64,000 nucleotides of DNA from Polyodon spathula (lineage: Eukaryota; Chordata; Actinopteri; Acipenseriformes; Polyodontidae), in assembly GCF_017654505.1 (NCBI RefSeq), contig NC_054549.1:24118969-24182968 (forward strand). The letters are read 5' to 3'. Below the pieces are notes generated by a model. It ran no database searches. It worked only from the letters and a program-made list of their open reading frames with translations, and was not told where the DNA came from. Position 1 is the stretch's first letter; the number at the start of each line of letters is the position of its first letter. This document shows positions 53,359-64,000 of the stretch, piece after piece. Made by a program: the position numbers and the translations under genes.

Positions 53359-53488
53359 ATGTCCTCTTCAGCGCAATTTCATACAGTGCTGAGTGACAGG
53401 AAGACTACGTTTACTATTGAGAGTATACTGGGACTCGACAGAAAGAAGGAATGTGCTCCCTCAGCAAAACCGCACAAGCCGTGGATTG
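53359..53488 (+). CDS. HESX1: HESX1 exon 1
   Basis: ATG at 53359 in a gccaccATG context; donor ATTG|gtacgt. It encodes residues 1-43 including [20 protein letters not shown], the eh1 repressor motif. Confidence 0.94.
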
Positions 53489-56400
53489 GTACGTCAAATA
53501 AAGAAATACATTTTTTTGTTGTTTTAATTAAAAAAAAAATAATAATACAACGCTTCATTTGTTATTCGAGTTTGTGATTATAGTATGAATGTATAGACAT
53601 CACTACGAAGCTATATAATGTAGCCTAATAAATATTTCTGCCGTGAAAGTACAATTAAACAATATGGCCAATTTATCCAAGTGTGATAGGTTGGTTTGTA
53701 TGAATTATTGGTGCGATTTATTTGCACAAATGTAGTATATTTAAACATATTTCACATGTGCTTCCAGCAGTATAGCGCAGTAAATTTAAACGTGGTTCAT
53801 TGTTATATATGTGGTTTGCAATCATATATATTATAAACAGAATAAAAATGACGTACATTTCAGTAATAAATAGTACAAAAACTATACAAAGCATTAACGG
53901 TACTAATCTAAGAGCCAGGGGGTGGACTGGCGCTAACAACTTCAATAAAGGTGTTCAATAAATTACAAAGATGGAACGTTTTTACAAGTTTTTTTTATTT
54001 ATTTTTTTAGGCAAAAAAACCCCCAGTGTTTTTGTTTGAAAATCTGTTTTTATGAAGGTTGAATTTAGCAATCAAAGTAACAATTTTATGGTATAAAATG
54101 AATTGCTGCCCTTGATTTATATTTTGTGAAACTTGACAATACATGACCAATTTGTAATTTTAAAGTTTAGTAATGTTATCAGCTGTAATAGAAACGGTCT
54201 TTCCACAATATTGTGGAGTATACAATTCCTAAATGGATGACAAACTGTTCTGAGTATAGTCATTACAGAACAGTAACTTTTAATGTCACATTTAAGTATT
54301 CTTAAATTGTGTTTGACATGCTTGCATTTATGTATAGTTTTGTAGGGCTCTTTTTGTAAATTTATTATTAACCATAATCTTTGACTTATTTTTAGGTCCA
54401 GGCATCAGCCAGCAACAAGATGCGCCTCCTGTAACGCCGGAGCTCATCCTATTGCCGCAGGTGAAAGTTCAAGAAGACGAAAATGTCGTCTACAATAAGC
54501 TGCACTGCTCAGAGTCATACAAACAAGCTTTGAACTGGTACATAGGCAGAAGGCCCAGGACGGCTTTTAGTGGAGCCCAGGTAATCACGACCTACATTCA
54601 CACGTTCATTGTGTTTTACATGTTTCCACGATAGATACAGGTGCATGTTTTTGTGTTAGTGGTCTCTGGCTAAGACAACGCCCCTTGGGAAGCAAGCAAA
54701 GTGTTTTCTTAGCCAAAGTGTTCTTTAAGACGGAGTTGACCACAGACGCAATATGAACCAATAAAGACACATGTATTACTTGTCATGACGCACGTGCATC
54801 AGCATAGGAAATGAATAGAATAAGTGAGAGAAAAGCAGACAAACTAACGTTAATAAATTAACTGTCAAACTAAATTAGCATCCCTACACATGTTAAATGC
54901 TGCAGCAGCTTATGAATACAGAGCGCCCCCTTTTTATAACACTGTAATCAGGAGTCGTAGTTAAGAGCGCGTGCTATTTGTGTTCCTCCTTATAACAAGC
55001 ATACTAGTGTTAGTTTAATGGCATTATGGGGCAAATGGGAGCCATGACTGTAGTGCCTTACAACCTGTTCCACAGTATAATGGGCTGTTACAATGGGGGA
55101 GCACTGTATCTGTACAGGAGCAAAAGTCAAGACGTGCACAGAGTTATGAATGGTGAAGAAACTCGCCAGAATGGAAAACACCAAATTGTGTGGTGACTTT
55201 GTGTCTGATTCATTTTTTTCTCAAGAGCTCGAGCAATTTCCAACTTTTTGTAGCAAGAGAAAGAGCAGTGTGTTTTGCCGTTTGTTTACGTGCCATTTTG
55301 TTGTGATGAGGTGCACTTGTGGAAATCTGAATACAAAAAAATTTAATGATACGACAGCAATTCTGAATAGATTTAAGTCGGTCAGTGTGCTTCGAGAAAC
55401 ACTCGTGATGACAAGTCACATTTGAAGTCATTGAATAAACCATTTTAATTTAAGTTTGAGTTAGCGGTGCCAAAAAGGTTTTCTTTTAAGTGAGTTTCCT
55501 GTTCCTTTAGCCAGAGCATTTACATTAGGGGAAAATCAATTTCAACACAAAGGTGTTCTTAGACCAAGTGTTCTTGTATGCAGAGACTACTCTATTTGTT
55601 ACTGTGTATGAGTTATTAATTTCCCTGTGTGGGGTGCAGATCCAGGGCTATAGTAGTGCGGTAAATGGGTAACCCACATGTTATTCATTCACTTCCAATG
55701 CAAAAAGACTTAGTGGAACGCTTGCTCTTAATTTGAACAATGGGTTTCTATAGATACTGTCGAGAGGTATCGCATTGGTTGTCACCAAACAGGTCTGAAA
55801 ACCTGTGAGGAATTGGTTTGATTCCTTTGAAGTGTGAGCCTCATTCTCACCCTGCCTACTTGCAGATCGAGGTGCTGGAGAGTGTGTTCAGAGTGAACTC
55901 CTACCCTGGGATCGATGTGAGGGAGGAGCTGGCGTGCAAACTGGAGCTGGATGAGGACCGCATCCAGGTGAGATGCTGATGCAGTGTTTGCAATACTGGA
56001 CTGACCATTTATTCTGGAGAGAGCTTCTGTGGCAAAGTGGTTGATTTGTATACTGGTCCAGGAGTGATGCAGTGCAGTAATTAATCGCACAGATCCTTGT
56101 AATCCAGTTTGGAAAGTGTGCTTTATTTTTATATCCAGATCTGGTGACCAATAAACAATCTCCTGGCAATACACAGCAGTGTGTACTGCACGGGGTAGAC
56201 AATGATGGGCTTCTAGACCCTAAACAATAAGCGATACGTATCTGACCCACAATAATATTGACACGGTCACCAACCCTGGGTGTGTGAGGTAGTGCTCATG
56301 GTGGGTGATGGTTTATTTTGTGACAGGCTTTAGTGCTGACCCTTGGTGACAGCTCTGGAATTGTTAGCCATCTACTGCTTTTACAAACAAGACTCATTAC

Positions 56401-56719
56401 ACAAAGACAAACAAAAGAGCTATAATAAAAAAAAAAAATTATGCTGGACACACTTACAGTTCTGCGTGACTGTATTTACATTAGAGAAGCCACTTCTGCT
56501 TTGAAATGAAAAAGTAATTGGCATGTTTGATTAAAAGTGCAAGTCTGTCAGACCCGGTGTGTGCTTTTTTGAAGGTTTTTTTTATTTATTTTTTTTGTCA
56601 TTCCTTCCCAGATTTGGTTCCAGAATCGGCGTGCTAAATTGAAACGGTCTCGCAGAGAGTCTCGGTTCCTCCTAGTGAAGAAGGTCTTCACAGCTCTGCA
56701 GGACCTGGCAGAGCCTTGA
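53359..56719 (+). CDS. HESX1: HESX1 homeobox repressor, 174 aa, 4 exons
   Basis: Paired-like homeodomain transcriptional repressor of anterior forebrain and Rathke's pouch; it acts in the nucleus through Groucho/TLE co-repressors. Exons 53359-53488, 54396-54580, 55866-55967 and 56612-56719 join into 525 nt. An engrailed-homology-1 repressor motif, [10 protein letters not shown], lies at about residues 18-27. The homeodomain spans about residues 94-153 and runs from [20 protein letters not shown] through [19 protein letters not shown] to [17 protein letters not shown], with WFQNRR intact in helix 3. Intron positions, including one inside WFQNRR-proximal sequence (IQ|IWF), fit the HESX1 family. 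Length is slightly under the human 185 aa. The ATG has an ideal gccaccATG context. No defect is visible. Confidence 0.96.
53489..54395 (+). other. HESX1: HESX1 intron 1
   Basis: AT-rich, 907 bp. No repeat was recognised. Confidence 0.6.
54396..54580 (+). CDS. HESX1: HESX1 exon 2
   Basis: Acceptor cttatttttag, donor CCCAG|gtaatc. It encodes the variable linker and the homeodomain N-arm, [17 protein letters not shown]. Confidence 0.94.
54581..55865 (+). other. HESX1: HESX1 intron 2
   Basis: 1285 bp. A motif aaagtgttcttt near 54720 and aaggtgttcttagac near 55550 are alike, perhaps ends of an old repeat. The 91-codon open frame at 55150-55425 resembles nothing I know. Confidence 0.45.
55866..55967 (+). 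CDS. HESX1: HESX1 exon 3
   Basis: Acceptor ctacttgcag, donor ATCCAG|gtgaga. This 102-nt exon encodes homeodomain helices 1-2: [20 protein letters not shown] and [13 protein letters not shown]. Confidence 0.96.
55968..56611 (+). other. HESX1: HESX1 intron 3, nothing notable
   Basis: 644 bp with a T-rich tract before the acceptor. Confidence 0.6.
56612..56719 (+). CDS. HESX1: HESX1 exon 4
   Basis: Acceptor ccttcccag. It encodes recognition helix [19 protein letters not shown] and a short tail ending QDLAEP, with TGA at 56717-56719. Confidence 0.96.
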   Translation: MWFQNRRAKLKRSRRESRFLLVKKVFTALQDLAEP

Positions 56720-56860
56720 CATGCACCTCTGTAATCTGACACCCTCCTGCCACAGCTGGAAACACGGGTCTTGTTTTAAGATATGTAAATGTTGTAATTG
56801 TGTAAAATAATAAATTCTGTATATTTTAGTTGATAAAATGTTTGTTTTTAATAAATTGAT
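56720..56860 (+). other. HESX1: HESX1 3' UTR with two polyadenylation signals
   Basis: Two AATAAA hexamers at 56809-56814 and 56850-56855 follow the stop by about 90 and 130 nt. A T-run begins at 56880 and a CR1-like LINE fragment follows. Confidence 0.6.
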
Positions 56861-56874
56861 ATTTTCCTTGAAAT

Positions 56875-56911
<37 letters not shown>

Positions 56912-56989
56912 CAGCTTGAAAATATCAGATGTATTCCTGTTGAAATGTTCCCTGGCTCCCTTTAATTTCTGTTTTGTTTCTTGGTGTTT

Positions 56990-58132
56990 TTGAGGATGCA
57001 GCATCAATAATGGATAATTGCAAAGCATATGCCATGGTTTATTTAGATTTCCAGAGAGCTTTTACGGAAAGCTTTTGACAAAGTCCCACATAAAACATTA
57101 ATTCTTAAACTGTAGGCATTCAAGGAAATTGAGGTACGTGGATTAGGGAGTGGTTAACATGTAGAAAACAGGAAGTACTGATTTGAGGAGAAACCTGAAA
57201 ATATAGTGAGGTTACCAGTGGAGTACCACAGGGATCAGTATTAAGTCCTCTGCTATTCTTAATCTACATTAATGATTTAGATTGTGGTATAATAAGCAAA
57301 CTTGTTAAATTTGCAGACGACACAAAAATAGGAGGAGTGGCAAACACTGTTGCAAAGGTCATTCAAAATTATCTAGACAAGATTCCGAACTGAGCAGAAA
57401 CATGGTAAATGACATTTAATAGAGAAAAGTGTAAGGTACTGCATGTAGGCAATAAAAATGTGCATTATAAATTGAAACAGGAATCTATGAAAAAGACCTA
57501 GGAGTTTTTGTTGACTTCGAAATGTCTTCATCTAGACAGTGTGGGTAAGCCATTAAAAAGGCCAACAAAATGCTCGGATATATTGTGAAAAGTGTTGAAT
57601 TTAAATGAAGAGAAGTAATGTTAAAACTGTACAAGGCATTAGTAATTGAATATTGTGTTCAGTTCTGGTCACCTCGATACAAAAAGGATATTGAGGCTGT
57701 AGAAAGAGCGCAAAGAAGAGCGACCAGAATTATTCCGGGTTTAAAAGGCATGTCATATGCAGACAGGCTAAAATAACTCAATCTATTCAGTCTTGAACAA
57801 AGAAGACTACGCAGTGACCTGATTAAAGCATTCAAAATTCTAAAAGGTATTGACAATGTCGACCCAAGGGACTTCTTCCACCTGAAAAAAGAAACAAGGA
57901 CCAGGGGTCACAAATGGAGATTTGACAAAGTGGCACTCAGAAAACACTTTTTTACACAGATAATCGTGGGAATCTGGAACCAACTCCCCAGTGATGTTGT
58001 TGAAGCTGAAACCCTGGGATCCTTCCAGAAGCTGCTTGATGAGATTCTGGGATCAATAAGCTACTAACCAAACGAGCAAGATGTGCCAAATGGCCTCCTC
58101 TCGCTTGTAAACTTTCTTATGTTCTTATCAAT
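56990..58132 (+). mobile_element. CR1-like LINE 3' fragment (reverse transcriptase to end)
   Basis: The + strand in shifting frames shows VYLDFQRAF and DKVPHKTL, GVPQGSVLSPLLFLIYINDL, then KFADDTKIGG with the catalytic DD. The C-terminal block follows: RAQRRATRIIPGLKGMSYAD, LIKAFKILKGIDNVDPRDFF, FTQIIVGIWNQLPSDVVEAE. It ends tggcctcctctcgcttgtaa with ttcttatgttctta, a CR1-type tail. 5' truncated, with frameshifts and stops; inactive. Confidence 0.88.
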
Positions 58133-60938
58133 ATCCGTCACAGCTTGCGTTTAAAAAAAATTCTCTCTAATACCAAATCAGTGTGTCATATATTGTGCAA
58201 TTACAAAGCGCTTCCTCCAGTTTCACTTGACAAAAATGCAGCCAAAATAAAGTGAAAGTGACAAGCTAGGGTAATGTAACAGTTAATCGTTAAACAGTTC
58301 TAGATACTGTGATGTTTTTTTTTTTTTTTTTAATCTGATCTTTTGTTGCTTTTGTGCATTTTCATTTGCAGGTGAACTGTGACATTAGGGCTTATCGAGC
58401 ACTATATTCTGCAATTTTGAATACTGAATTGGAATACTATTTGAATTCTGGAAACTGTATTGTTTTTTTTTTTTTCAATCTCTTGGTTTTGCTAAATTGA
58501 ATTGCCTTTTACGTTTTACACAGTTCTGTGCATGGATAACATTTAGATTGAATTTTGCTGTTGGGTCGTTAATGGGAAATTTTACATACCGGTACAATAC
58601 GTACCAGATTTAAAATGATGTACTGTATTACAGTTAAAGTGTTGACTCTTTAGTTTTGGCAAGGGATATTTTTAGAATCATATCGTTCTGAATTAAAATA
58701 CTTATTCTATTGAAAATACAATACAGTACATCTAAAAGAAGCCTACTTATTTTAAAAGATAGTCCTTTCAGATATGTATTTTTGATATTGCGCTTTGTGA
58801 TGGAGGTCCACTATGAAAGGCGCTATATAAAATAAAGATTGATTGATTGATATTGTATTTTTTTGTGTTCCCTGAAAAACGGACACGGGTTGGAACGAGC
58901 CAAAATGAAATAATGCATCACACTCGTTTAACTGTCACCGAAGTAAATATTTTACAGGGTTGGATATGTGAGTGCTGACTGTATTATTCCCTCAGCTCTG
59001 GCGCATATGCTTGTACAATGTGGAGCTCAAGTATTCTGCATTATTTCCTCAAATGATAGACAAGGTGGGAGCAGTTTTATTAAAGCATTAGTGGCTTCAT
59101 GGAGTGTATGAGCCGTGATCCAAGTGGAGTGGGATTGGAGGGTTTACACTAGCGAGGGATATGATTGGCTCCATGGGCTCTCCAGTCAGTTTTATGTGAC
59201 AAGTGCTTTGAATGTCTTTTTTTGAGGGCTGGTTTTTAATAAAAACAATTCCAATTAGTGGATGTGCTGTTTCTGCTCTCCCCTCAATCATGCACTGAGC
59301 CGCGGGATGAGCTGTGCAGTAAAGGGGGTCCTGTGTGATGTTTGTTTATCCAAGCTGTATAATGTCCTGTATACAGCAGGATAACAGGACTTGGATTAAA
59401 AGTGCATGGCTGGGTGATAATGAGCATTGCTACACACATCTTAGTCACTCGTGGTTGGAGTGTTAAATAGATCTGAAGGACCACATGTACAATTGAGATG
59501 AAAGCTGTTGCAGGTTTGATTCACCTCAGTGGTCTACAGTAACTGTAATCAGAGTGTGTGACCTACTGCACAGGAAGTGATTAGGTACCAGGAAGTACCT
59601 AAGGTTTTTTTGTATTTGAAAAATGTACGTGTTCAGCAGAAGTAACATAGAAAACCCAAAGTGCTAAGCGTATGGAAATGGCTTCTTGTTATCATCGGGA
59701 AGAACTCTTGCGGCTGTGACCAGTTTGTGCCACCAGGCGTTGTGTAAAACAGGAAGCTCCTTGTGGGCTGGGAAAGGGAAGCAATGGCTTTGTTTAGGCA
59801 GGTAACTTGCCTAAAGCTGTCAGTGACTGGAGAGCAATACTGGCAGACAGCAAACCCACAAAATGATATTAAAAAAGACTGCTTCAAGTACATATGCCAA
59901 CAACCCATCAGTTCATCCAGTGTGTAACCCCGTGTGTGCTCTATGTTATCAGATGTGAGACCATGTTAGTTGTCCAGTTTGTTTACACTTATTCTAGGTA
60001 GTTTTCCCTTCAGAGCACAAGTTTCCAGCCTTTTTGAAACCTGCTGTCCACTCAGTCTGTGAGCCAAATAATCACAATCCTGCTACAACTTGCAGCAAGT
60101 GGAGGTTATATATTCAAATTGAAGCTCTGTTATCGCTCAAGGAAGCAAAACAGAAATGTGCTTTTTTTGTTATGATATTTTCAACATTGGCTTATTATAA
60201 GGTTGAAACCTTCTTAAATATCTTTTTAAAATGATTTCTCATCTATTTAAAAAAAAAACAAACAAAAAAAAAAAAAAAAAAAAAAACAAATGCATAGATT
60301 CTGAAATAACAGTGCAATTAACTTTCAGCCTTAGTTCCACCTCTCAGTAGTGGAAAGCAGATCATCTGTGCAATGTGATGCTTTGGACACAAGAGGGCGC
60401 TGATGTTTGGCACTTGAATGATGAGTTTTGTTTTGTTTCCTGCACTGTCTCAGTTGACAATAGATATAGAATGGTTTTGCAATGCATTAAAAACACGAGG
60501 GCTGCGTTCAGTCACTGTGTTTACAAGTTGACTCCCGTAGAAAGCAAAAGCACAGCCAAGTGTAATGAAGTACAGTGAAAGCAAAGCAAAGGTAGGCTTT
60601 GTCATGCATATTGAAAACAGAAAAACTGACTTTTCTCCGCATTTATGATTATGATTTTTTGTTAGTTTGGCTCTGGGTTTGTTGATTAACATCAGAGCTG
60701 AAGAAATATAAATATTGCTATTTTCTTGAATAATTTTATTAACAATTCCTAGGATTCGGTTCAGGAAATATTTAAAGGGAAGGGATTGATAATCTCTAGA
60801 ACAGTTTCCATAGTAAAAGCATAGAAAAATGGAATAAAGAATATTGTAAAGAATATTGAGTAAGGTAAAGCATGTTTATAAACATGGCAAACCAGGGTAA
60901 ACTATGAAATGGAAAACTACATTGTAAACAATATTGAG

Positions 60939-60943
<5 letters not shown>
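58133..60943. other. Downstream of HESX1, no gene seen
   Basis: 58780-58860 has aaaggcgctatataaaataa with (GATT)n, a common 3' tail of fish SINE-like repeats. 60247-60290 is A-rich. 60810-60920 has the AAGCATGGTAAA-type degenerate repeat. No gene is supported. Confidence 0.5.
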
Positions 60944-61016
<73 letters not shown>

Positions 61017-61055
61017 TATATATATATATATACGCACACACACACACACATATCT
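60944..61055. repeat. (TG)n-(TA)n-(CA)n compound microsatellite
   Basis: About 35 TG units, then TA, then CA: a self-complementary layout. Confidence 0.95.
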
Positions 61056-61519
61056 CCCTCCATCTGAGGAAGTACACCATTTAATATGAGTTTCTCGGTT
61101 AGGAGACTAATTTTTTAGTCTTTAAAAAGTTTTAGTCAGAAAGTCGAGCAGAGTCTCACTGGCGCGTTTAAAGCACTTTGCCACCAATTTAGAAGCTTGT
61201 GTTTTGTTGCCCCGCATTGATTTTGAGATGTTAGTCACCCTGAAGGTGGGAAGCAGCCAAACTAAAAACAGAATCCCACCAGCCTGTTTCCATAGTGACC
61301 TGCACTGTTCAGTTCAACAGGAAACAGAGCACAAACAAAGGAAGCAGGTGACAACATCAGAGTGTATTGGGTTTCCTACTCCAGGCAGACCCGAGAACCA
61401 GGATGTGAGGGTAGGCCGGTGAGTGCTCGCTGAGCTGCACCCCTTATCCTCAGTTTCCTATCAAACACCCCACCACGGACGATGGAGCCCTTGTTAACCC
61501 TTAACCAAATCCATCATTC

Positions 61520-61730
61520 TGATGATGTTGTATAATGCACTGGGGAGACTGCATTTGACCCCAGAACTACACAACCAGTGAAGAGCAACCAGTCTAGGGC
61601 TTAAAGGAGTGACTTATGAAGCTGAGGGAACTAGAAAAGAAAGGCTGAGAGGAGACTTTAAAATCTTAAAAAGAGTTAACAAAGTTAACCCTAACCAATG
61701 CTTAAAGCTTGGACAAAGGGTAGGGGAGGT
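61520..61730 (+). mobile_element. CR1-like LINE C-terminal remnant
   Basis: The + strand reads LYNALGRLHLTPELHNQ, a RATSLGLKGVTYE-like block, RKERLRGDFKILKRVNKVNP, matching the C-terminus of CR1 ORF2 (the same block as in 57659-57856). Confidence 0.65.
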
Positions 61731-62007
61731 GTAGAATGGGTTAACAAATGTTGATTTATATATTGAACCACAATTCCATTATTTTGTGGTCCTTATTCAT
61801 TTCTATTTGAAATCCAAACCCATGACAAATCTAATCCTGATTCTTTGCTGTCTTAACAGCTGTCATAGTTAATGAATGAGCCGGGTGTCTGCTTGGCCAC
61901 ACAGAACAGTTTACAAAATCATTGAGAAAGAGGTAAAAGCTCTAAAAAATTTAACAACTTAGAAGAAAATGTGAGCTGAGATCTGACACGAAGTGTGTTC
62001 TGTTAAC

Positions 62008-62280
62008 ATGAACCTCCTAGACCGGAGATCTGACATGAACCTCCTAGACCGGAGATCTGACACGAACCTCCTAGACCTGAGATCTGACATGAACCTCCTA
62101 GACCGGAGATCTGACATGAACCTCCTAGACCTGAGATCTGACATGAACCTCCTAGACCTGAGATCTGACATGAACCTCCTAGACCTGAGATCTGACATGA
62201 ACCTCCTAGACCGGAGATCTGACATGAACCTCCTAGACCTGAGATCTGACATGAACCTCCTAGATCTGAGATCTGACAAA
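62008..62280. repeat. Minisatellite, 27-bp unit, 10 copies
   Basis: The unit begins catgaacctcctagaccgga and continues gatctga. 27 is a multiple of 3, so three frames stay open; these are not genes. Confidence 0.97.
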
Positions 62281-62639
62281 AAGTCAGTTCTGTTAACATG
62301 AAGCTTCCAGACCTGATAGCTAAACTTTCACAGCAGATAGAAGAACCAAAACAAGGAGAATTAATGTGTAAACTAACAATGCTGGATCTAAACACCACCA
62401 CTGTTTAATATGAAATATAATAAAATAAATCATCCATGCACTTCAAAATGCTCAATCAGAAGTCTAAGATAAAACTGCAAGAAACTAAGTCAAGCAGACA
62501 AATGTTTCAGAAAGCACTTTACTAACATACTGCACCTGTCAAAACGTTTGTCTACTCGACTTTGCTTCTGATGAGTTTTACCTTTAGAATTAAAGATCAT
62601 TTTGTACAAAGGTTCTAAAACGCAAACATCCAGCATTGC

Positions 62640-63090
62640 ATGGGGTCTGTTTAGTATCTGTAACAATGTGTAAAACACTGGAGAGTGTGCATTATTCATT
62701 TAAACACTGCTGGTATAGTGGGGCTCTGCTTAGTGTCTGTAACAATGTGTAAAACACTGGAGAGTGTGCATTATTCATTTAAACAATGCTGGTAGAGTGG
62801 GGCTCTGCTTAGTGTCTGTAACAATGTGTAAAACACTGGAGAGTGTGCACTATTCATTTAAACAATGCTGGTACAGTGGGGGCTCTGCTTAGTGTCTGTA
62901 ACAGTGTGTAAAACACTGGCGAGTGTGCACTATTCATTTAAACAATGCTGGTACAGTGGGGGCTCTGCTTAGTGACTGTAACAATGTGTAAAACACTGGA
63001 GAGTGTGCACTATTCATTTAAACAATGCTGGTACAGTGGGGGCTCTGCTTAGTGTCTGTAACAATGTGTAAAACACTGGTGAGCGTGCAC
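62640..63090. repeat. Minisatellite, 79- to 80-bp unit, about 5.5 copies
   Basis: taacaatgtgtaaaacactg recurs at 62661, 62740, 62819, 62899, 62979 and 63059. Confidence 0.96.
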
Positions 63091-64000
63091 TTTTGATACA
63101 AAGTACAGTATCTGGATCCATCATACTAGGTGCACCGCAAACCATGGGGAAAGCGTGGCTGAAATCACCCTCTGGAGAAATGTGTTGAGGCAAGACTGGA
63201 GGAAATGATACAGCTGAGCCAATATCTGAGACCAGCGGGCACTTCTTCCAGGATCACTCACTGGATCTGACAAGGACAATGTTTATCTTTATTTATTAGA
63301 AATAATAGGGAACTACAAGCATGCAAAACATTCCTCACATTCTTTGGCTGTACATTCGCTGGTCTGTTTGTTCTTTATACAGAGCTAACACAATAACTCC
63401 ACTGCATGCTCTCTGTATTACGACACATTTTCAAGTATATTACTACAATATGTCTACTAACCTGGATGCCTTGTATTGGGGTGTTATCTAAGCTATAAAT
63501 AAATGACTATATGCCAGTAGTTTATGTTGATAAATGTACTGGGATGTTTTGTGAACTCTATGCACTCCAGATTGTTGGTACAGAAGCACATTTCTGGGCT
63601 TGTCTCTGTACCACCCCAGGCATTGAAAGCTGAGACAGAGCCTGAGGGAAGTGGCCTCGCCCTGTCCGCTCGTAGCACACTGGCCCGTGATAAAGCTCAC
63701 CACAGTCAGGTTTGCTTGTTTCCCAGGTCTTTCCCATGGTTTTACTTTGCATTTACTACAGTTTGCCATGGTCTGCCATTTTTTATATGTAACATGCTTT
63801 ACCTTACCTATCTTTGCTTTCCAGTGCTTTATCATGCTTTCACTGTGCTTCATTTTACGGTGCTGTGCTTTTACTGTGGGTTCTGTAAGGGTGCAGCAGA
63901 TCATTTCACTGCAGGTTTCCTGTACACTGCCAGAGTCACAGTCCTCTCACAACACAGGGGCACCACACCTATTCAGCAGGGGTGGGCATAGTTTATAGTT
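63091..64000. other. Right edge, no gene seen
   Basis: 63730-63880 contains the degenerate AAGCATGGTAAA-type repeat in reverse orientation (tttgccatgg, catgctttac). Open frames of up to 155 codons here overlap it on both strands and are not supported as genes. Confidence 0.5.

Noticed and set aside
55150..55425. A 91-codon frame in HESX1 intron 2 as a nested gene
   Set aside because: No known domain, overlaps an equal-length frame on the other strand, no promoter or polyadenylation signal seen.
61959..62401. Repeat-protein-like frames (MNLLDRRSD / MSDLRSRRF units)
   Set aside because: The 27-bp unit is a multiple of 3 so all frames stay open; no gene context, promoter or homologue.
63488..63998. 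Overlapping 115- to 155-codon frames on both strands at the right edge
   Set aside because: Both strands are open through a degenerate repeat; no domain or splice structure.

Overview
This is a vertebrate nuclear genome segment, most likely from a ray-finned fish. The evidence is long introns, GT-AG and GC-AG splicing, Tc1/mariner elements with fish-type inverted repeats, CR1-like LINE fragments, a Penelope-like element and abundant (TA)n/(CA)n microsatellites. It may be a non-teleost such as a sturgeon, paddlefish or gar, but the sequence alone does not settle the lineage.

Three genes lie head to tail on the + strand. (1) About 814-28898: the 3' part of an axonemal dynein heavy chain, best matched to DNAH12. 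It has 21 exons encoding 1138 residues from the AAA5 region to the stop codon; the 5' part lies left of the window. (2) 32268-46364: ASB14, a complete ankyrin-repeat/SOCS-box gene with 9 coding exons and 586 aa. (3) 53359-56719: HESX1, a complete four-exon paired-like homeobox repressor of 174 aa. The order DNAH12-ASB14-HESX1 matches human 3p14.3 as I recall it. APPL1, which lies between ASB14 and HESX1 in human, is not seen here. The genes are unrelated in function (ciliary motor, muscle-type ubiquitin ligase adaptor, forebrain/pituitary repressor), so this is conserved synteny and not an operon.

Introns and intergenic DNA carry most of the rest: a 610-bp foldback palindrome (100-710), a Penelope-like GIY-YIG fragment (1200-1930), a nearly full-length decayed Tc1 (4396-5954), a shorter Tc1 relative (15027-16216), a nest of Tc1 copies inside the ASB14 intron (40795-45600), CR1-like LINE pieces (17080-17760, 56990-58132, 61520-61730), three copies of one SINE-like repeat, a TIR element with hAT-like remains (25841-26967), and more than a dozen minisatellites. 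The region after 58132 has no recognisable gene.

The most notable structural signals are in ASB14: two consecutive GC-AG introns, and a minisatellite that has copied the last 3' splice site four times, so that use of any upstream copy would add a stop codon before the SOCS box. More generally, at least eight minisatellites sit directly beside splice sites. I found no prokaryote-type system, CRISPR array, RNA gene or wholly new protein system.
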